Positions 1 through 12,552 are shown, numbered from the stretch's first letter. The stretch: DNA of 64,000 nt from Artocarpus heterophyllus (GCA_025403435.1 CM046350.1:2448070-2512069); one strand, 5' to 3'. Numbers and translations: made by a program. Notes: generated by a model not told the origin, from the letters alone.

Positions 1-1
1 A

Positions 2-55
2 TTCTTTACGAGTCAAAATGGAGATGAGGAAGATGATGGTGGTAAACACACTTGA
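2..55 (+). CDS. possible C-terminal tail of a gene entering from the left edge
   Basis: One forward frame is open from base 2 to a TGA at 53-55. It encodes a short acidic, glycine-rich end (GDEEDDGGKHT) of the kind seen at many protein C-termini, and an AT-rich 3'-UTR-like stretch follows. Only 17 codons are visible, so no family can be named and chance is a real alternative. Confidence 0.22.
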   Translation, partial: FFTSQNGDEEDDGGKHT

Positions 56-2500
56 CACTGATATTGATTTGCATTTAAGACCTGCTTCCCATGCACAGCC
101 GCAATAAGATCTTAAGCTTATCTATACGGCTTCTTCTATACTTAATTGCTCTCTCATACCACATATCCATGAGTATATGCACATCTAAATATTTATCAGC
201 ATATGTATGTGTTTCCATGACTTTTTTTTTTTTTTGGTGTATTTCCATTTGATGCAACAGATGAGCCAGTGCCAATGCCTAGTTCTAGGAGTTACCGCGG
301 TCAGGCTTAGTGTTATATAACAGGTGATATTTCGTTGAACAACATATATAATCAAAGATGGAGTTAGCTTGTATATAATTTACAACTTTTTGTGCAAGTA
401 TAGCTGCAAAGTTGAACTCACGGACTCACAGTGCACGAATTGTCGTCACCGTTTAGGAAATGCAGTTGCCTAATTGTGGATGTTGTCATCCAGAGACATT
501 TATCTACAGCATGGACAGTTTATTTTGCACAAGTGGCGCTTTAGTTGCCAAATTCTCCCATCAAATTGATTGACTCACCACTAATAATATAGCATTTGTA
601 AATACCAAATCTGGGTATTTTCTAATTCATATAGCATAATGCTTACACATGTTGCACCCACTACATTTTAAATATCTGGTCTTACTCTATTATCTGTTAT
701 CTTTTCTCTAATAAATTGATTGGCAAATCTATTATGCTGCTGTTGGGTTATTGACTTTTTTTGGGGTTCTTGTCACAAGAAGTTTGTGGCTGACATGAAC
801 CCAAAAATGTAGACCTAAGAAAGTGGCTAATGTGTCGTTATCACGAGGGAGCACTTAACCAAGCATGATTTTTCTAACATAGCGGGTGTTCTTTTCTCTG
901 GAATTTTCTCTCCAATTGTGCGGTTGTACCGAGTTCTTTATCTTCAGGGGCTTTTTGTTATTATTCATCAAATTTCCTGTAATATTGCTGGGTATTCCAA
1001 CCAATAAGAATGGAAGACTCTGTGCTGAATGACTGGACGACAAGTCCTTGGGTGAAGAAGCTGTTGCTTTCTTCATAATTACGAAAGAGGAATTGTAGCT
1101 AATGGGCAAGATTTGAATAATTATGGTAGTTTATTTACTACAATTATTAATAAATAGGACTTTAGTTTTTACAAAACCAAGTATCTTTAATTTTTAAAAG
1201 AACATTTTTAGGGTAAAAACAATGAGTTTATCAACTGAAAAATTAGTTAATACGGATTAAAAAGGTATAATATAGGGCTTCCAAGTTTATCAAATTTAAT
1301 ATGAAGTAAAACCGGATATATTCTAAATTTTTAAAATTCAGTCACAGATAAATTCAAACGGATCTTAAATTTTTGGATATATCCCGATTTATTAGATTCG
1401 GTCATAGGATAAATTTAGTCATCAAATTTATAATATTTATTTATGGATCAATTTAAAGAGTCATTCGAAAATATGGTTTGAATGACGATAACAAATCAAA
1501 ATTTGTAGGAAAAAATTGTTGCAAAAAATGCTTTGAACTAAAACTTTTTGTTTTGAACGGAATGTTCTCAAATGGAAAGTTGTAACGGAATATTCTCAAA
1601 TGGATCTCAAGTAATTTTATCATATGTAATTTTGGGTACTTTTCAAAAGTAATAAGCTTCAAGAAGATGTAGAAAATAATATGTTTTGAAAACTTAAAAG
1701 AACAACTAACAAGTTATAAAATATTAGAAATAAATAATATACATACTAGATAAATAACTTATTCTGCCTTGATAAATAAATTATTCTCATTTTTTTTTGA
1801 AAAAAATTTCACAGAAACTTATATGTTATATCATATTTTTAAAATGTTTATTTATTAATGCCATACTTTGAAAAAGGTTATGTCATACTATTCATATTAT
1901 ATGTATTATATGTTTAAGGGGAGTTAATATTTATAAAAAGTATGTTTTAGCAGATCACAATTCCCATTTGCAAGTATTTGCACCACAAGTTTGTTTTAAT
2001 ATTATGCATATGTCTCCTTTAACGGTTTTATAGTAGTTATTTTATCTATTATTCGAATGCATTATCAGAGTTTTAACGTGTATTATCACATTCTAATATA
2101 TACATTTATGCAATTTTAACTGTTCATGGACATATTGTATTTCGACAATCATGTAACCAACTCTTTCTCCTTCTCTCATCATAAAAGCCTAGAGCCTTCT
2201 ATCAAAGGCCCGTGTAAGGTGCTGTTTCCAGGCTTGGATTCTGTTCATGTCTAGCCCAATGCTCACTTCTCAGCAAACTCGTGAACATGAACAGTATGAA
2301 GCATGCTTTGGCAAAACGTGCATCCCGTTTTACCCGCAAAGGGATTAGAAAAGATTTAACAAAAATTTAATTGCAAAGCTTAATTAACAAAACCAAAACA
2401 CACATAGAATGCTCAATGAAATAATTACTGATAAGTTTTTTCTCAACATTACATAGAATACTCGGAGCACAGAATTATGGTAATCGATTAGATTAGAGAA
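56..2500. other. AT-rich intergenic DNA
   Basis: I see no convincing gene here. Short open frames exist, the longest being an 84-codon minus frame at 855-1109, but they lack recognisable motifs or codon bias. The part nearest 2500 should contain the promoter of the EDE1-like gene. The leader at about 2600-2810 is C/T-rich. Confidence 0.5.
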
Positions 2501-2810
2501 CAACATTCACTTTTTTCCTCTTCAATCCGGTGTTGGGCCTATTGAGACGGTCCAGAATGACACGTGTCCCCCTACTTTTGAAAAAGAAAAAGAACCGTTA
2601 CAATACTCCTAACATCCCAACGGCTAGTTCTTTGTTCCTGTCGCTTCCCCTTCTTCCTACTCTGCTCTCACCCCCAACCAAAATTTGCCTTCTTCTCTTT
2701 GCGATCCTCCATTGTTGAATCTTGGTTGGGTTGGGGTTAGGGTTTCAAATTTCATCCAAATTTCCCAATCCAAAGTTGATTGGAAAGCTCAAATTTTTCC
2801 CTCATCAATC

Positions 2811-5547
2811 ATGGGAGAATTAATGGTGGAACATCGCGCAACCGCAACTGAATCGGCGGCGGAAGTAGCAGCTTCTGCTCCAATGCCTCAGCCTCCGCCG
2901 CCGCCAGCTCATCCCCGGCGACCGAGAGTCAGGGAAGTGAGCTCTCGATTCATGTCGCCGGTGGTTTCCTCTTCGTCGTCTTCGACCTCTGGTGATCTCT
3001 TGCCCTCCAAATCTCCCCTCCACAGACCCTATACCGGCTCCTCTCCCACTCCGAGCCTCGCGGATCATAAATCCAGACAACGATCTTCCTCCGTCGATCG
3101 GCGGCGGAGACAACTCGACATGGAACCCTTGTCCTGTTCCGACGAGAACGGTAGGCGCGACGAGCCTCCGGCTCAGATTCAGAGCTCGGAAAACCCCTTT
3201 CCATTCGATCAGCTTCCCCCTTCTACTCTCAGAAGACAACGGTCGGGGAAATTACAGAAGGAGAACGTCGGAATTAGACAGATTCAACAGAAGAACGGCC
3301 ATGGAAAAGGCGGCGCTTTTGTGACGCCTGCGAGGCCTGACACTCCAATGTTGTCCACTAGCCTTGACCGGACGATATCATCATCTTCAACGGCGAGATT
3401 CAGACTGATGCATCAGAGGTCGTCTAACAATATGAATTCCTCAGCTGCCGCTAAGCTCTTGCAATCGAGCGTGATGTCTTTGCCTTCTCAATCCACTGAC
3501 CAAGTCACTCAGAGTTTTTCATCTCAAGATTGTAATTCAGTTCCCCAAGACTGCAATTCTTCACGTAGCGACGGTAATCACAATCATCTGACCTGCTCTA
3601 CGCAGTCATTACCGGATTTGCACTCTCCCATGCTGGAGACTGATATGTTGCCGACCGTCTCCAGCCGACCGAGAAATTCCATCAGGGTTGGTGGAGCCGC
3701 AGCCAGTTCCGATTCTTTGAAGCTCCCTACTTTTCCTCCATCTCGGTATCTCAATTCGCCGTTCATTTCTGCTTCAGATGGCAGTGAGAGGCCGGGGAAT
3801 GCCGTCTCTAAGTCATGTGCGAGCCTTGCAAAGACGGGAGGACTCTGTCTGCCACCAGTCCCGCCATGTCCCAGTGCTAAGCCTGTGATGGAGACGAGGA
3901 AGGCAAAGAAAGTTTCCAGTCAGCAGGAAGATATCCATTCCTTGAAATTGCTTCACAACAGGTATCTGCAGTGGAGATTCGCCAATGCCAGAGCAGAGGC
4001 TTCCGTGCAAGCTCAGCAAAGAGAAGCTGAGGTAAGTTGTTTTCTAAAACTTTTCATAGCCAAATAGTTATTCAATTGGGATAAGTAGAAGAAACTGAAT
4101 GAGAATTCTCATAATCTTGCAGTTGTGAAGGTTGGTACTTTTATTCCAAAAGTAACGAAGAAAACAGATCAAAATTATGATTCTAAATTAAATTAAAATA
4201 TCTTAAGCTTTCATGTCTTTTGGAGGGGTAGTTTGTGCTGTGTTGTATTTACATGCATACCTTATAAGAAACAAAATTGTAGAGATTTATTTATTTTTCT
4301 TTAATTTAATTTGTTTATCAATAATCTTTTTTTCTTTGTAGACAAAAGTTAATTCTCTTAGGGTAAAGATATCACAGCTATATGATTCAGTTACGAGGAA
4401 GCGGATAGAACTTGGGATTTTGCAAAGAACAAAGGCTTTATCTGCAATTCTTGAAGCCCAGGTAAGCCAAAATTCTACTTTTGTGATTGTTCTATGTAGA
4501 TATTCAATTGCCCTTGGACTGATAATATTGGCCACATCTCAGGTTCCATGCTTGGATCAATGGTCTACTCTCGAGGGAGATTATTCAGTTTCTCTAGCTG
4601 AATCAATTCAAGCTTTGTTGAATGCCTCAATTCAACTTCCACTCGGTGGAAATGTCAGAGTATGTTTTCTTTTATTATTCTGAGTGTTCCAGAGTAGAAC
4701 AAATCTTAAATTTAGGCATTGAATTGCCTGTTGTGCATGTGTGAATCACTGACCATGAAATATACACTCTGTAGGTTGATATAAAAGAGTTGCAGGAGGC
4801 CCTAAACTCGGCAGTGAAAATGATGGAGACAACAGTTTCTCATGTTAAACATCTTATACCAAAGGTATGATTGTCCAAGTGGTGTTTTATACAAATGGAA
4901 CATATCATGTACACGTGAATTATGCAAATTAAATGATGGAAAATGAGGGGTTTGAACTCAAATAATATAGAGTTTTACACTGTAGCATGTGAGAGCTTTA
5001 TACTATTTATGGTTCAAACTCAAGACTTTAAACTCATTTTCCAATTAGATTGTAATATTATTTAGATTAGGACGAATGTAATTTGTAGACAGTTGATATA
5101 CAGCGCTTGCTTGGCCGGTGTTTGTTGTGAAAGTAATATGCCTATAGTAATATGCAATTTGGCAATATTTATAAAGTGCTTATGACATGCTATCCTAATG
5201 GAACTCTTAATTCTGTTTTACTCATTCTTTTTGTTTTCTCTTGCTATTTTCAGGCGGAAGAAACAGAGATTTTGATTTCAGAACTTGCAAAAATAGTTGG
5301 TGGAGAAAGAGCTCTTGTTGAAGAAAGCGGAGATCTGTTGACTAACACATATGCATCACAGGTTTCACTTGCCATATTTCAAGTTCTTATGATAACGCAT
5401 CAATTTCACTTGCCATATTTCATATTTCAAGTTGTCTGTCTTCAAGTCTAAAATGAGAAACTTATGAAGATTCCTCTGCTCTTTCAGGTGGACGAGTGCA
5501 GTTTAAGGTGCCAGATTATGCAATTGCATAGGGTAGCGCAACCATAA
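2811..5547 (+). CDS. EDE1: EDE1-like QWRF-motif protein (augmin subunit 8 family), 6 exons
   Basis: Family role: EDE1/AUG8 proteins bind spindle and phragmoplast microtubules and guide the augmin complex during plant cell division, notably in endosperm. Traced exons are 2811-4031, 4342-4461, 4543-4659, 4775-4864, 5254-5361 and 5488-5547, all phase 0 with GT-AG borders, giving 571 aa. The N-terminal ~380 residues are low-complexity, Ser/Pro-rich and basic (microtubule-binding type), with the family signature PRVREVSSRFMSP near residue 45. The hallmark QWRF sits at about 387-390 in the context HNRYLQWRFANARAEA, followed by a helical DUF566 region with LEQW-like and LLNAS motifs. An upstream frame is open from 2685, but ATG 2811 is preferred because family members start shortly before the PRVREVSSRFM block. 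Homologues often run slightly past the end seen here. Orthology to EDE1 rather than another QWRF paralogue rests on the match along the C-terminal half. Confidence 0.9.
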
Positions 5548-5843
5548 AAAGAAAAGTTTGAATTGTTGACAATGATTCATATGTATTCTTTGATTTTTGC
5601 CATTTTTTGATTGTTGAGGAAATAAAAAAAAATGCAAATAAAGGTTTGTTGGAGCATTCTCTTCACGAGTGTATAAGACCCAGTTTGCTACACCTGTGTT
5701 GTTTTGTACACCTGTGTTGTTTTGTAACTTCTCAGATTGTTCAATTTTCCCATTTTACAAATTGTTACAGAAAGCAGAAAGAAAGAAAATGAATAAAAGA
5801 GAACAAGAAATGCAAGTGCAACAATCAAATTAAGACGACATTC

Positions 5844-5874
<31 letters not shown>
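5844..5874. repeat. (TAA)n microsatellite
   Basis: About ten uninterrupted TAA/AAT units lie just before the left end of the inverted-repeat element at 5878. This is a common insertion environment for MITEs and a likely polymorphic locus. Confidence 0.9.
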
Positions 5875-5877
<3 letters not shown>

Positions 5878-6481
5878 GGTTATTCATAGTAATGGCCTTA
5901 AACTTTAAGATATTTTTCATTTTACTTTGAATTTTAAAAATCACCACTTTACCTCTTAAAATTTCAAAACTCCTCACTTTTAAATTTTAAAATTATTTAG
6001 GCTGTTTAGCATGGCGGTTAGAACTATTGGTTAGAATGAAAAATACTACAGTATGTGAGAGCGCAAAACTTTTTTGCTTCCACTGTAGCAACTTTTTTAC
6101 GCATGTAAGAGTTTTACTCTGTTTCTAACTAAAAAGTTGATTAGAACCAACTAATGCCAAAACAAGTCATTTTGCCTTTGAACTTTCAGTACCTGTTACT
6201 TTGTCTCCTAAATTTTCGATTTTTCATTCAAATAGACAAAAGTAATCCTATGTAATTTACACTTAGGTCATCAGTAAAGAAAACAATATCAGTGAACAAA
6301 AATCAAAAAATATGAGACAAAATGAGGAGCTTTGAAATAAGTGCAAAATAGTGATTTTTAAAATTTAGGAAATAAAGTGAGTAGTTTTAAAAGTTTATGA
6401 GATAAAATAGTGATTTTTAAAGTTCAAGGGATAAAGTGAAGAAGAGCCTTAAGTTTAGGGGGCATTAGTGTTAATAATTCC
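5878..6481. mobile_element. MITE/foldback element with long terminal inverted repeats (Mutator-like)
   Basis: The left ~120 bases reappear, inverted and diverged, in the right ~170 bases. The left end reads GGTTATTCATAGTAATGGCC; the right end read in reverse gives GGAATTATTAACACTAATGC. Both arms contain alternating AAATCAC-ACTTT and AAACTTT blocks, and there is no coding capacity. The flanking 9-mers are AATAATGAG (left) and AATAATATT (right), compatible with a decayed 9-bp target duplication, but the neighbouring (TAA)n makes this weak. Assignment to Mutator-like elements is inferred from long TIRs and TSD length. Confidence 0.6.
6000..6168. mobile_element. hAT-like MITE nested inside the 5878-6481 element
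   Basis: The loop of the larger foldback element is interrupted by a short segment. It begins GGCTGTTTAGCATGGCGG and ends with the roughly inverted CTAATGCCAAAACAAGTC. Ends of the GGC-TGTTT-GGCAT type are widespread in small hAT-like elements of eudicots. Ends are approximate and I could not confirm an 8-bp target duplication. Confidence 0.45.
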
Positions 6482-6519
6482 AATAATATTAATTAATTAA
6501 CTAATTAAAAAAATTAAAA

Positions 6520-6960
6520 CGACATACCTTTAAAAAATTAAAACGACATACCGTTTACATGTAAACGACAAAAAACTCCATAGCTTAAACGACGCGTATT
6601 TTACCACTATGATCTCGTTTTCGGTTGTTTATATGACAGGAAACTTTTAATGAAGTCGTATGTGCAAAGGACATGTCGTTCTATGATAAGTGGTTTTCAG
6701 GAAACGACACGTCATTTGTTTGAACTACAAGACAAATATTTTAACGAAATACGACATATCGGTTTGAGCAGACGACATTTAACATATGAAAATGATGGTT
6801 CGTTTCTTTTTACGAAGTCCCAAAATTTACACCGGAAACGACAACTCTCTCATAGGAATAAAAAAACAGCAAACTTCACACTTTGAACGACAGTAAAATG
6901 TAGACGATTGTTTTCAAGAGAAACGACAATAAGTTCATCATTTTGAATTGAAAACGATGG
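6520..6960. repeat. cluster of ACGACA/ACGACG motifs, possible DNA-transposon subterminal region
   Basis: More than a dozen AACGAC or TACGAC hexamers, some inverted (GTCGT), occur at irregular 20-60-base spacing in otherwise AT-rich DNA. Dense short subterminal repeats are typical of CACTA or Mutator termini that bind transposase. No CACTA-type end or transposase gene was found, so the identity is open. Confidence 0.35.
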
Positions 6961-7645
6961 TAAATGACAACAAAAACAAAAGGAGAGAAAACGATCCTCG
7001 AGCGTTTTCTTTTTGAAAAATGCTTTTGGCCACCATTGTCGGTGCTAAAAGCACAATTACTAATAAAAAGTAGGTTTTACTTCTAGCTTTCACATTATAG
7101 AATCCATCTTAATAGATGGTGCTTAACACCTCAATGCCTTATAGCAACTCTTTCTTTTTTGTTAAAAAAAAAAAAAAAAAAAAAAGATGTCGTCCTCGAT
7201 ATTTGATCGAAGGAGAGTACGCAGAGAAGAAGACGAAGTGCAGCATTTTAAAATGAAAGCGACAACATTTACATTAACGCTCGTAGACTTTTACTTGTCG
7301 TTTTGACGATACGGCACATATCTCGGTTTCGTTTCCTTCTAGGCTTCTCTCGTTCTCTCTATTTATACGACATCAAACTTGGAATGATGGTGCACGCGAA
7401 TGGCCAACGCGCGTCGCTGCAGCCGCCAAAAAAAAAAAAATAATAATAATAATTAAAAAAAAACAAAGAAAGAAGAAAAAAGAATGGTTAATGGTAGCGA
7501 AATCTGAAGAAATGGCGCGAGAGAGAGAAATCAGTCGTCGATCCAAAGGGGATTCGTTCCTGATTCTCTGACGAAGAAGAAGAAGAAGAAGAAGTAGCAG
7601 CAGAATCGCAGAGCAGCAATAACAAATCAGTGAAGAAGAAGAAGA

Positions 7646-10193
7646 ATGGCGTTGAAGTTCTTGAACAAGAAAGGATGGCACACGGGGAGTCTGAGGAACA
7701 TAGAGAACGTGTGGAAGGCGGAGCAGAAGCATGAGGCCGAGCAGAAGAAGCTGGAGGAGCTCCGCAAGCAGATTCAGGAGGAGAAGGAGCGCGCCGAGTT
7801 CCGTCAGCTCCAGGAACAGGCCGGCCTCGTCCCGTACGTATTTCTCCTCAATTAGGGCTAGGGTTAGTATTAGGGTTGTGTGGGATTTGACAATTTTCAT
7901 TTCGATTTGATTCGATTTATGATTTATCGTTTAATTGATCAATTTTACCGATTTCTCGATTTCAGTAAGCAGGAAAGATTGGATTTTTTGTACGATTCGG
8001 GTCTAGCCGTAGGAAAGGCGAGCGCTTCTGATGGTTTCAAAGCCCTTGAAGCCTTTCCCAAGCCCGACGATGCGCCTTCGTCCTCTGCCTCTGCAGCCTC
8101 CAATGTAATTTTTCGATTCTCGTATTCTTAATTTCTTGTTCGTTTTCAGTTTTCCCAGTTTTCTTCTTCTTCTTTTTTTTTACATCTACGTTGTAGATTA
8201 TTATTAATTTTGGTTTGTTTGTTTGTTTGTTGATAGAAAGAGGCTGCTGTACCAGGAGCTTTGTTCGAAGAAAAGCCTCACTCTGCCAATGATGCTTGGA
8301 GGAAACTCCACTCCGATCCTTTGCTTATGATTCGGAAGCGCGAGCAGGAGGCACTGGCTAGAATCAAGAACAACCCAGTTCAGATGGCCATGATTCGAAA
8401 ATCCGTAAGTTCTATACCTTTGTTTATGCTTTAAGTGCATTTCTAATTTTCGGCCTGTAGTCAAAGCAATTTAAGAGCTCTTTTATGTAGCTTGCAAAAT
8501 GTGCTTGCACTTCCTGAACTAGAACCTCTTTATTAATTAATTTATTTATTTATCAGTTGGGTAGCGGTAAAGGAGTTGCTTCAGGAGAGGATAGACTTAG
8601 GCAGTGATAACCTGGTTGGATGAGGAACTTGGCACCAACGTAGAACATAAAGCTCTTACCATTTCTTGAAGATATAATACTTTAGTTAAATAAAAACTGA
8701 GGGTGTTTTACATGATAGAAGAGACCTTGAAGAATGATTATTTCGAGCAAACAGGATTCTTTTGTTGACAAGGAATTGTCTGGTTGAGGCGGTGGAAGGG
8801 GATACGGGGGACTTTCGAAAATGAAAAAAAGTGGCCTAGATTGTTTTACAGATTCAGATACATATCTCTTTGTAACTCTTCATATCATAATCATATCTCA
8901 TCCCAAAATGATGGCTGCAAGATACGGTATTTACATTTTGCCAAAGCTGACATAGGTTTTTTTATGTACTCAAATGTTAATACTTGGGGATTGATGGAAA
9001 GGGGTTGCATGTTGCTGACAAACCATGAACGTGAAGCTGGTTTCTATCTTTTAATTTTCTGTGTTCCAATTTGCTGATAATGATCTGGAGCTGATACGTG
9101 TATTGCACTTGAAAAGTTCAAAGTAACTTGATGGATTTTATCTGTCTTTTGAATGAAAGATGGTTTCAAAAGTATCAGAATTGGGCATGTTTCACCTTTT
9201 CAGTGATGGAAAAACAACAAAAGTAGTAGGTATCCATGTGAGAAAAACATATGCTTTCATTCGGTTCCTGAAAAATTTGTCTTTTCCATGCTCCATGGTT
9301 ATCTGTCCTGCTTCATCAATTAAATTCAAATGATTGCCTTTTGAAATTTGAAATTGGACATAATTTCTTTTCCGTTTTCACACTAGTACTCTTTTTTTTT
9401 TTTTAAGAGATGTTGGGCTTAGCTGCGAACAACTAAATTTGTTGATATTTGTTGCTAGGAAAACAAATGTGCAGTCCGATGAATGTTACCATTTTAGATG
9501 CCTTCACTGAAGTAAAACTGTTTGTCTTGCTGATTATAGGTTGAGGGAAAGCACAAGAAGTCTCGCGAGGAGAAGGAACATCGAAAGAAGCACCATCATA
9601 GTAGTTCAAAGCATCATAAGCATTCATCATCATCTAGTAAGGATGAGGAAAGGAGGAAGAGCAGGAAGAGCTCAAACCATGGCAAACATTCAGGTTCAGA
9701 AGATGAATCACACAGAAAATCAAGTCGAAATGAGAAGGATGGCTATCGGAACTCAAAGTACAAGGAGTGGTCACCTGGTGGCCAATCAGATCCAGCAACT
9801 GTGAAAGACAGTCCAGATGTTGTCAAGGGAAACCATGGCAGGTCAGAGAAGGAAAAGTATCCGACAGAAGATCGACATGAATCCCATTATAGGCGACGTA
9901 ATGTCGCTCCTAAACTTACGGAAGAAGAGCGAGCAGCTAGGCTGCGTGAAATGCAGATGGATGCTGAGCTGCATGAAGAGCAAAGATGGAAACGGTTGAA
10001 GAAGGCGGAGGATGATGATGCACGGCAAGCTAGCCAGGATGCCATATCTAAGGGCAAAAATTTCTTGGATGCTGCCCAAAAGAGCGTGTATGGTGCTGAA
10101 AAGGGGGGGAGCTCATCAATTGCGGAGAGTGTTCGTCGCCGAACTCATTATTCACAGGGCAGGTTGGAGCATGGCAATGCTTTCCGTCGATGA
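7646..10193 (+). CDS. CWC25: pre-mRNA splicing factor CWC25 homologue, 4 exons
   Basis: Family role: CWC25 joins the activated spliceosome and is needed for the first transesterification step, in the nucleus. Exons 7646-7833, 7966-8104, 8237-8404 and 9540-10193 join in frame to 382 aa. The N-terminus MALKFLNKKGWHTGSLRN is the Cir_N/CWC25 signature; next come a Glu/Lys-rich helix, the RLDFLYDSG block (about 65-80) and NPVQMAMIRKS at the end of exon 3. Exon 4 encodes a Lys/His/Ser-rich charged domain (KKHHHSSSKHHKHSSSS), then a LTEEERAARLREMQ helix and a Tyr/Arg-rich end (RRRTHYSQGRLEHGNAFRR). A GAA-rich leader precedes the ATG. Intron 3 is long (1135 bases) and contains a possible alternative terminal exon listed separately. 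Confidence 0.93.
8557..8607 (+). other. possible alternative terminal exon inside CWC25 intron 3
   Basis: A good acceptor (TTTATCAG) at 8551-8556 is followed by 16 codons in the phase of exon 3 and then TGA TAA. Use of this exon would replace the charged C-terminal half of CWC25 with a 16-residue tail (LGSGKGVASGEDRLRQ). No donor is evident at its end, so it would be a terminal exon or part of retained-intron transcripts. This is inference only. Confidence 0.25.
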
Positions 10194-11930
10194 TGACCCC
10201 TTGTATTTGGTCGTTTTTTTACTCCCAAGATTTCTAATTTGATGCATTTTCATCTTGACGTCGCTTAAAATTTGATTAGCCTACATGTTGTACTATTAAC
10301 TTTCTGATGTAAAGCTTCATTAAGTTGGAATTCTTCCGGTTTTTTATTGAACCCTCCTTTTGACTAAGGTAAAAACACTCTCGCCTGGAATATAGTAAAA
10401 GATTTTCAGGGTACAAAGAGTTGAGACTAATCTATAGCAGCCATTGCGGAAAGTAGTTAACTAGTTATGAATACAGAATTTTGTCAGTCTTAGCATGGCA
10501 AAGACAGAGACGGATGTCGATTAGACCACCACTATTCACATGAGTGGTATATTACACTTGGCTACGCAACCACAAGTGTGGTCCAGATTAGCATTGCCAT
10601 GCACAATTGTTCCAAACAATGGCACATGTGGGACCATGGATGGTCAAGTTTCCTTGTCGCACAGTGGCTAAAATAACATCTTCATATTTATTTTTCAAAA
10701 GTAGAATCTATAACCATCAGTGGCCATACAATCACCGACTCCTTTGATCGTTTGAAAAGAATTAACCCGGCAGTACATTGAAACTGTTCTGTCATTGATA
10801 GGTTTATGATGAAAATCCCTTTTATTCATATGGGAATAAAACTTCACTACATATTAACAATAGTGGGTCTCGAATTAATATATAGTGTACTTTTGAGACC
10901 GAGAAATATTGTTTTGTGGGCAACAGATGTACTTGTTTCTCATTCATTATTTTCAAAATAATCTTTTTCATCCCATTACACTTATTTTCAATCGGCAAAA
11001 AATGATCAGAGCTGCTAGTGACATCGCAAAGAAGAGTACCACGTTGATGGGTTTGGCTCATTTAATCGTGTGGAAACCTGTCTAATCATTTGTCACAAGT
11101 CATATAGCCGAATTGCCAACCGGGCCAATGATCAAAAAGAGAGTGGAATATTATTAGAAATTGAATAAGTGACCACACCCTAGCTGTCGACTCCTTGGCA
11201 TACTTTTCATCTACTAATCAGAAATGAATAATTGCATGTGCTATACTTTTTGATTGCCTCAATTTTAGATTTACAAGATAATCCTTGCTCTTAATTAGTG
11301 ATCAAAATCATTTCTCAGCGCCGACAGAGTTTGTTGACGAGTTCCTTTAAGTTGCAAAAAAGGCGTTTATGATGGTTTAAGTTGGAAAATCACTCAAAGT
11401 AGTTTTCTTTTCTTGTTTTTGACAATCTTACTAGTAATGTTTTGAGAGAACGTCTAAAAAATTGTGAGATTCACATGGATAGGAGAAAAGGTTTTTTTGC
11501 CAAAAGTTTTATAAGGGAATCACCTTTGGGATCAGAAGAAAGAAGTTTATCAGAAAACGTTTTCTTTGTATGGTGGTTGTGAGTTGATATTTATGACAGA
11601 AGTCTTTTTAACTGTGTCATGTCGATTTCTAAAAGAAACCCTTTTTGTCTGCTTCCTAATTTACACCCTTTTGCATAAATATTGTAGCTTTGCATGTGTT
11701 ATTTCCTTTCAGATAATAAGTCTTTAAGTTGTGCCCTGTGGAATATAACCAGTTTTTTTTTCTCACACTTGAGTAAATTCAAATACTTGCAAATTCAAAC
11801 TATTACAAGCATTGGCCATCTGGTCTTTCATATCTAACTAACTCCTTAACCCTCTTTTTGCTTGGCTAATAATTAATTAATTTTTCTCTTCAGTTAAGTT
11901 GTGCATTATATGTTAAGGATTAAAAGTATT
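10194..11930. other. intergenic, no gene seen
   Basis: The CWC25 3'-UTR occupies the first few hundred bases (AT-rich, with AATAAA-like signals). The rest has only short frames, the longest a 79-codon minus frame at 10822-11061 without motifs. Confidence 0.5.
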
Positions 11931-11934
11931 CTAT

Positions 11935-12150
11935 ACTAAGAGCAAACAAAAACATGTAAAGGAAAAATAAGCAAAAACAAACACACACAAATTTATAATG
12001 GTTCATCATCGATGTAAGAGTTATGTTTACTTTTAGTCGCTGTAAAAACATTTACTATAATGAAAAGAAACTCACAAGGTTGATTCCCATAATCCTCTAT
12101 ATGTGATAATAATTTACTACAGTAGTATATTAAGCTCCACAACTTAACAT
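11935..12150. mobile_element. fragment resembling an LTR of a Ty1/copia element
   Basis: The stretch ending ACAAATTTATAATGGTTC followed by a CATC-GATGTAAGAGTTATGTTTAC block resembles two other places in the window (23990-24030 and 38950-39010). Those carry the same ACAC-A-ATTTATAGTGGTTC module, common in plant copia LTRs. It is a fragment; ends are not defined. Confidence 0.35.
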
Positions 12151-12552
12151 TGTATAGAAGGGCTTCTTGTTAGAGAGGACCTTTCAGCTTTGGTTTTTCA
12201 AACGATCATTATTTGATGGGGTCTTCTTAAATGGACAAATTAGGACACTAATTTCCCTTCCATCCAAATTAACAGGCCCACTGCCTCTGCCATGTTCTCT
12301 TTCACACTCCTTTGTTCTTCTGACTCTATTTTTGGTGCTTAAGAACAAATAAAAAAAAAAAAGGAAGAGAGAGAGAGAGAGAGAAAGAGAAGTGAATTTA
12401 AGACTCCGTTGGTTGGGTAAAAATGTATAGGCATTAACAAAACCGAACTAATTGATAAAAAGTAGCTTTACATCATTTATCATTTTAGACTTTCAACTTC
12501 TTCTGTAGGTGTCACACCAGTAGGCTCTTTTTTTTTAATTGCTTTTTTCGCT

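Noticed and set aside
855..1109. 84-codon minus-strand frame
   Set aside because: No motif, no promoter or splice context recognised; AT-rich surroundings make chance likely.
2820..3239. 139-codon minus-strand frame
   Set aside because: Shadow of EDE1-like exon 1, rich in Arg/Ser from the Pro/Ser-rich sense strand.
7373..7900. 175-codon minus-strand frame over the CWC25 leader and exon 1
   Set aside because: Leu/Ser-rich low complexity produced by GAA/GAG repeats on the other strand.
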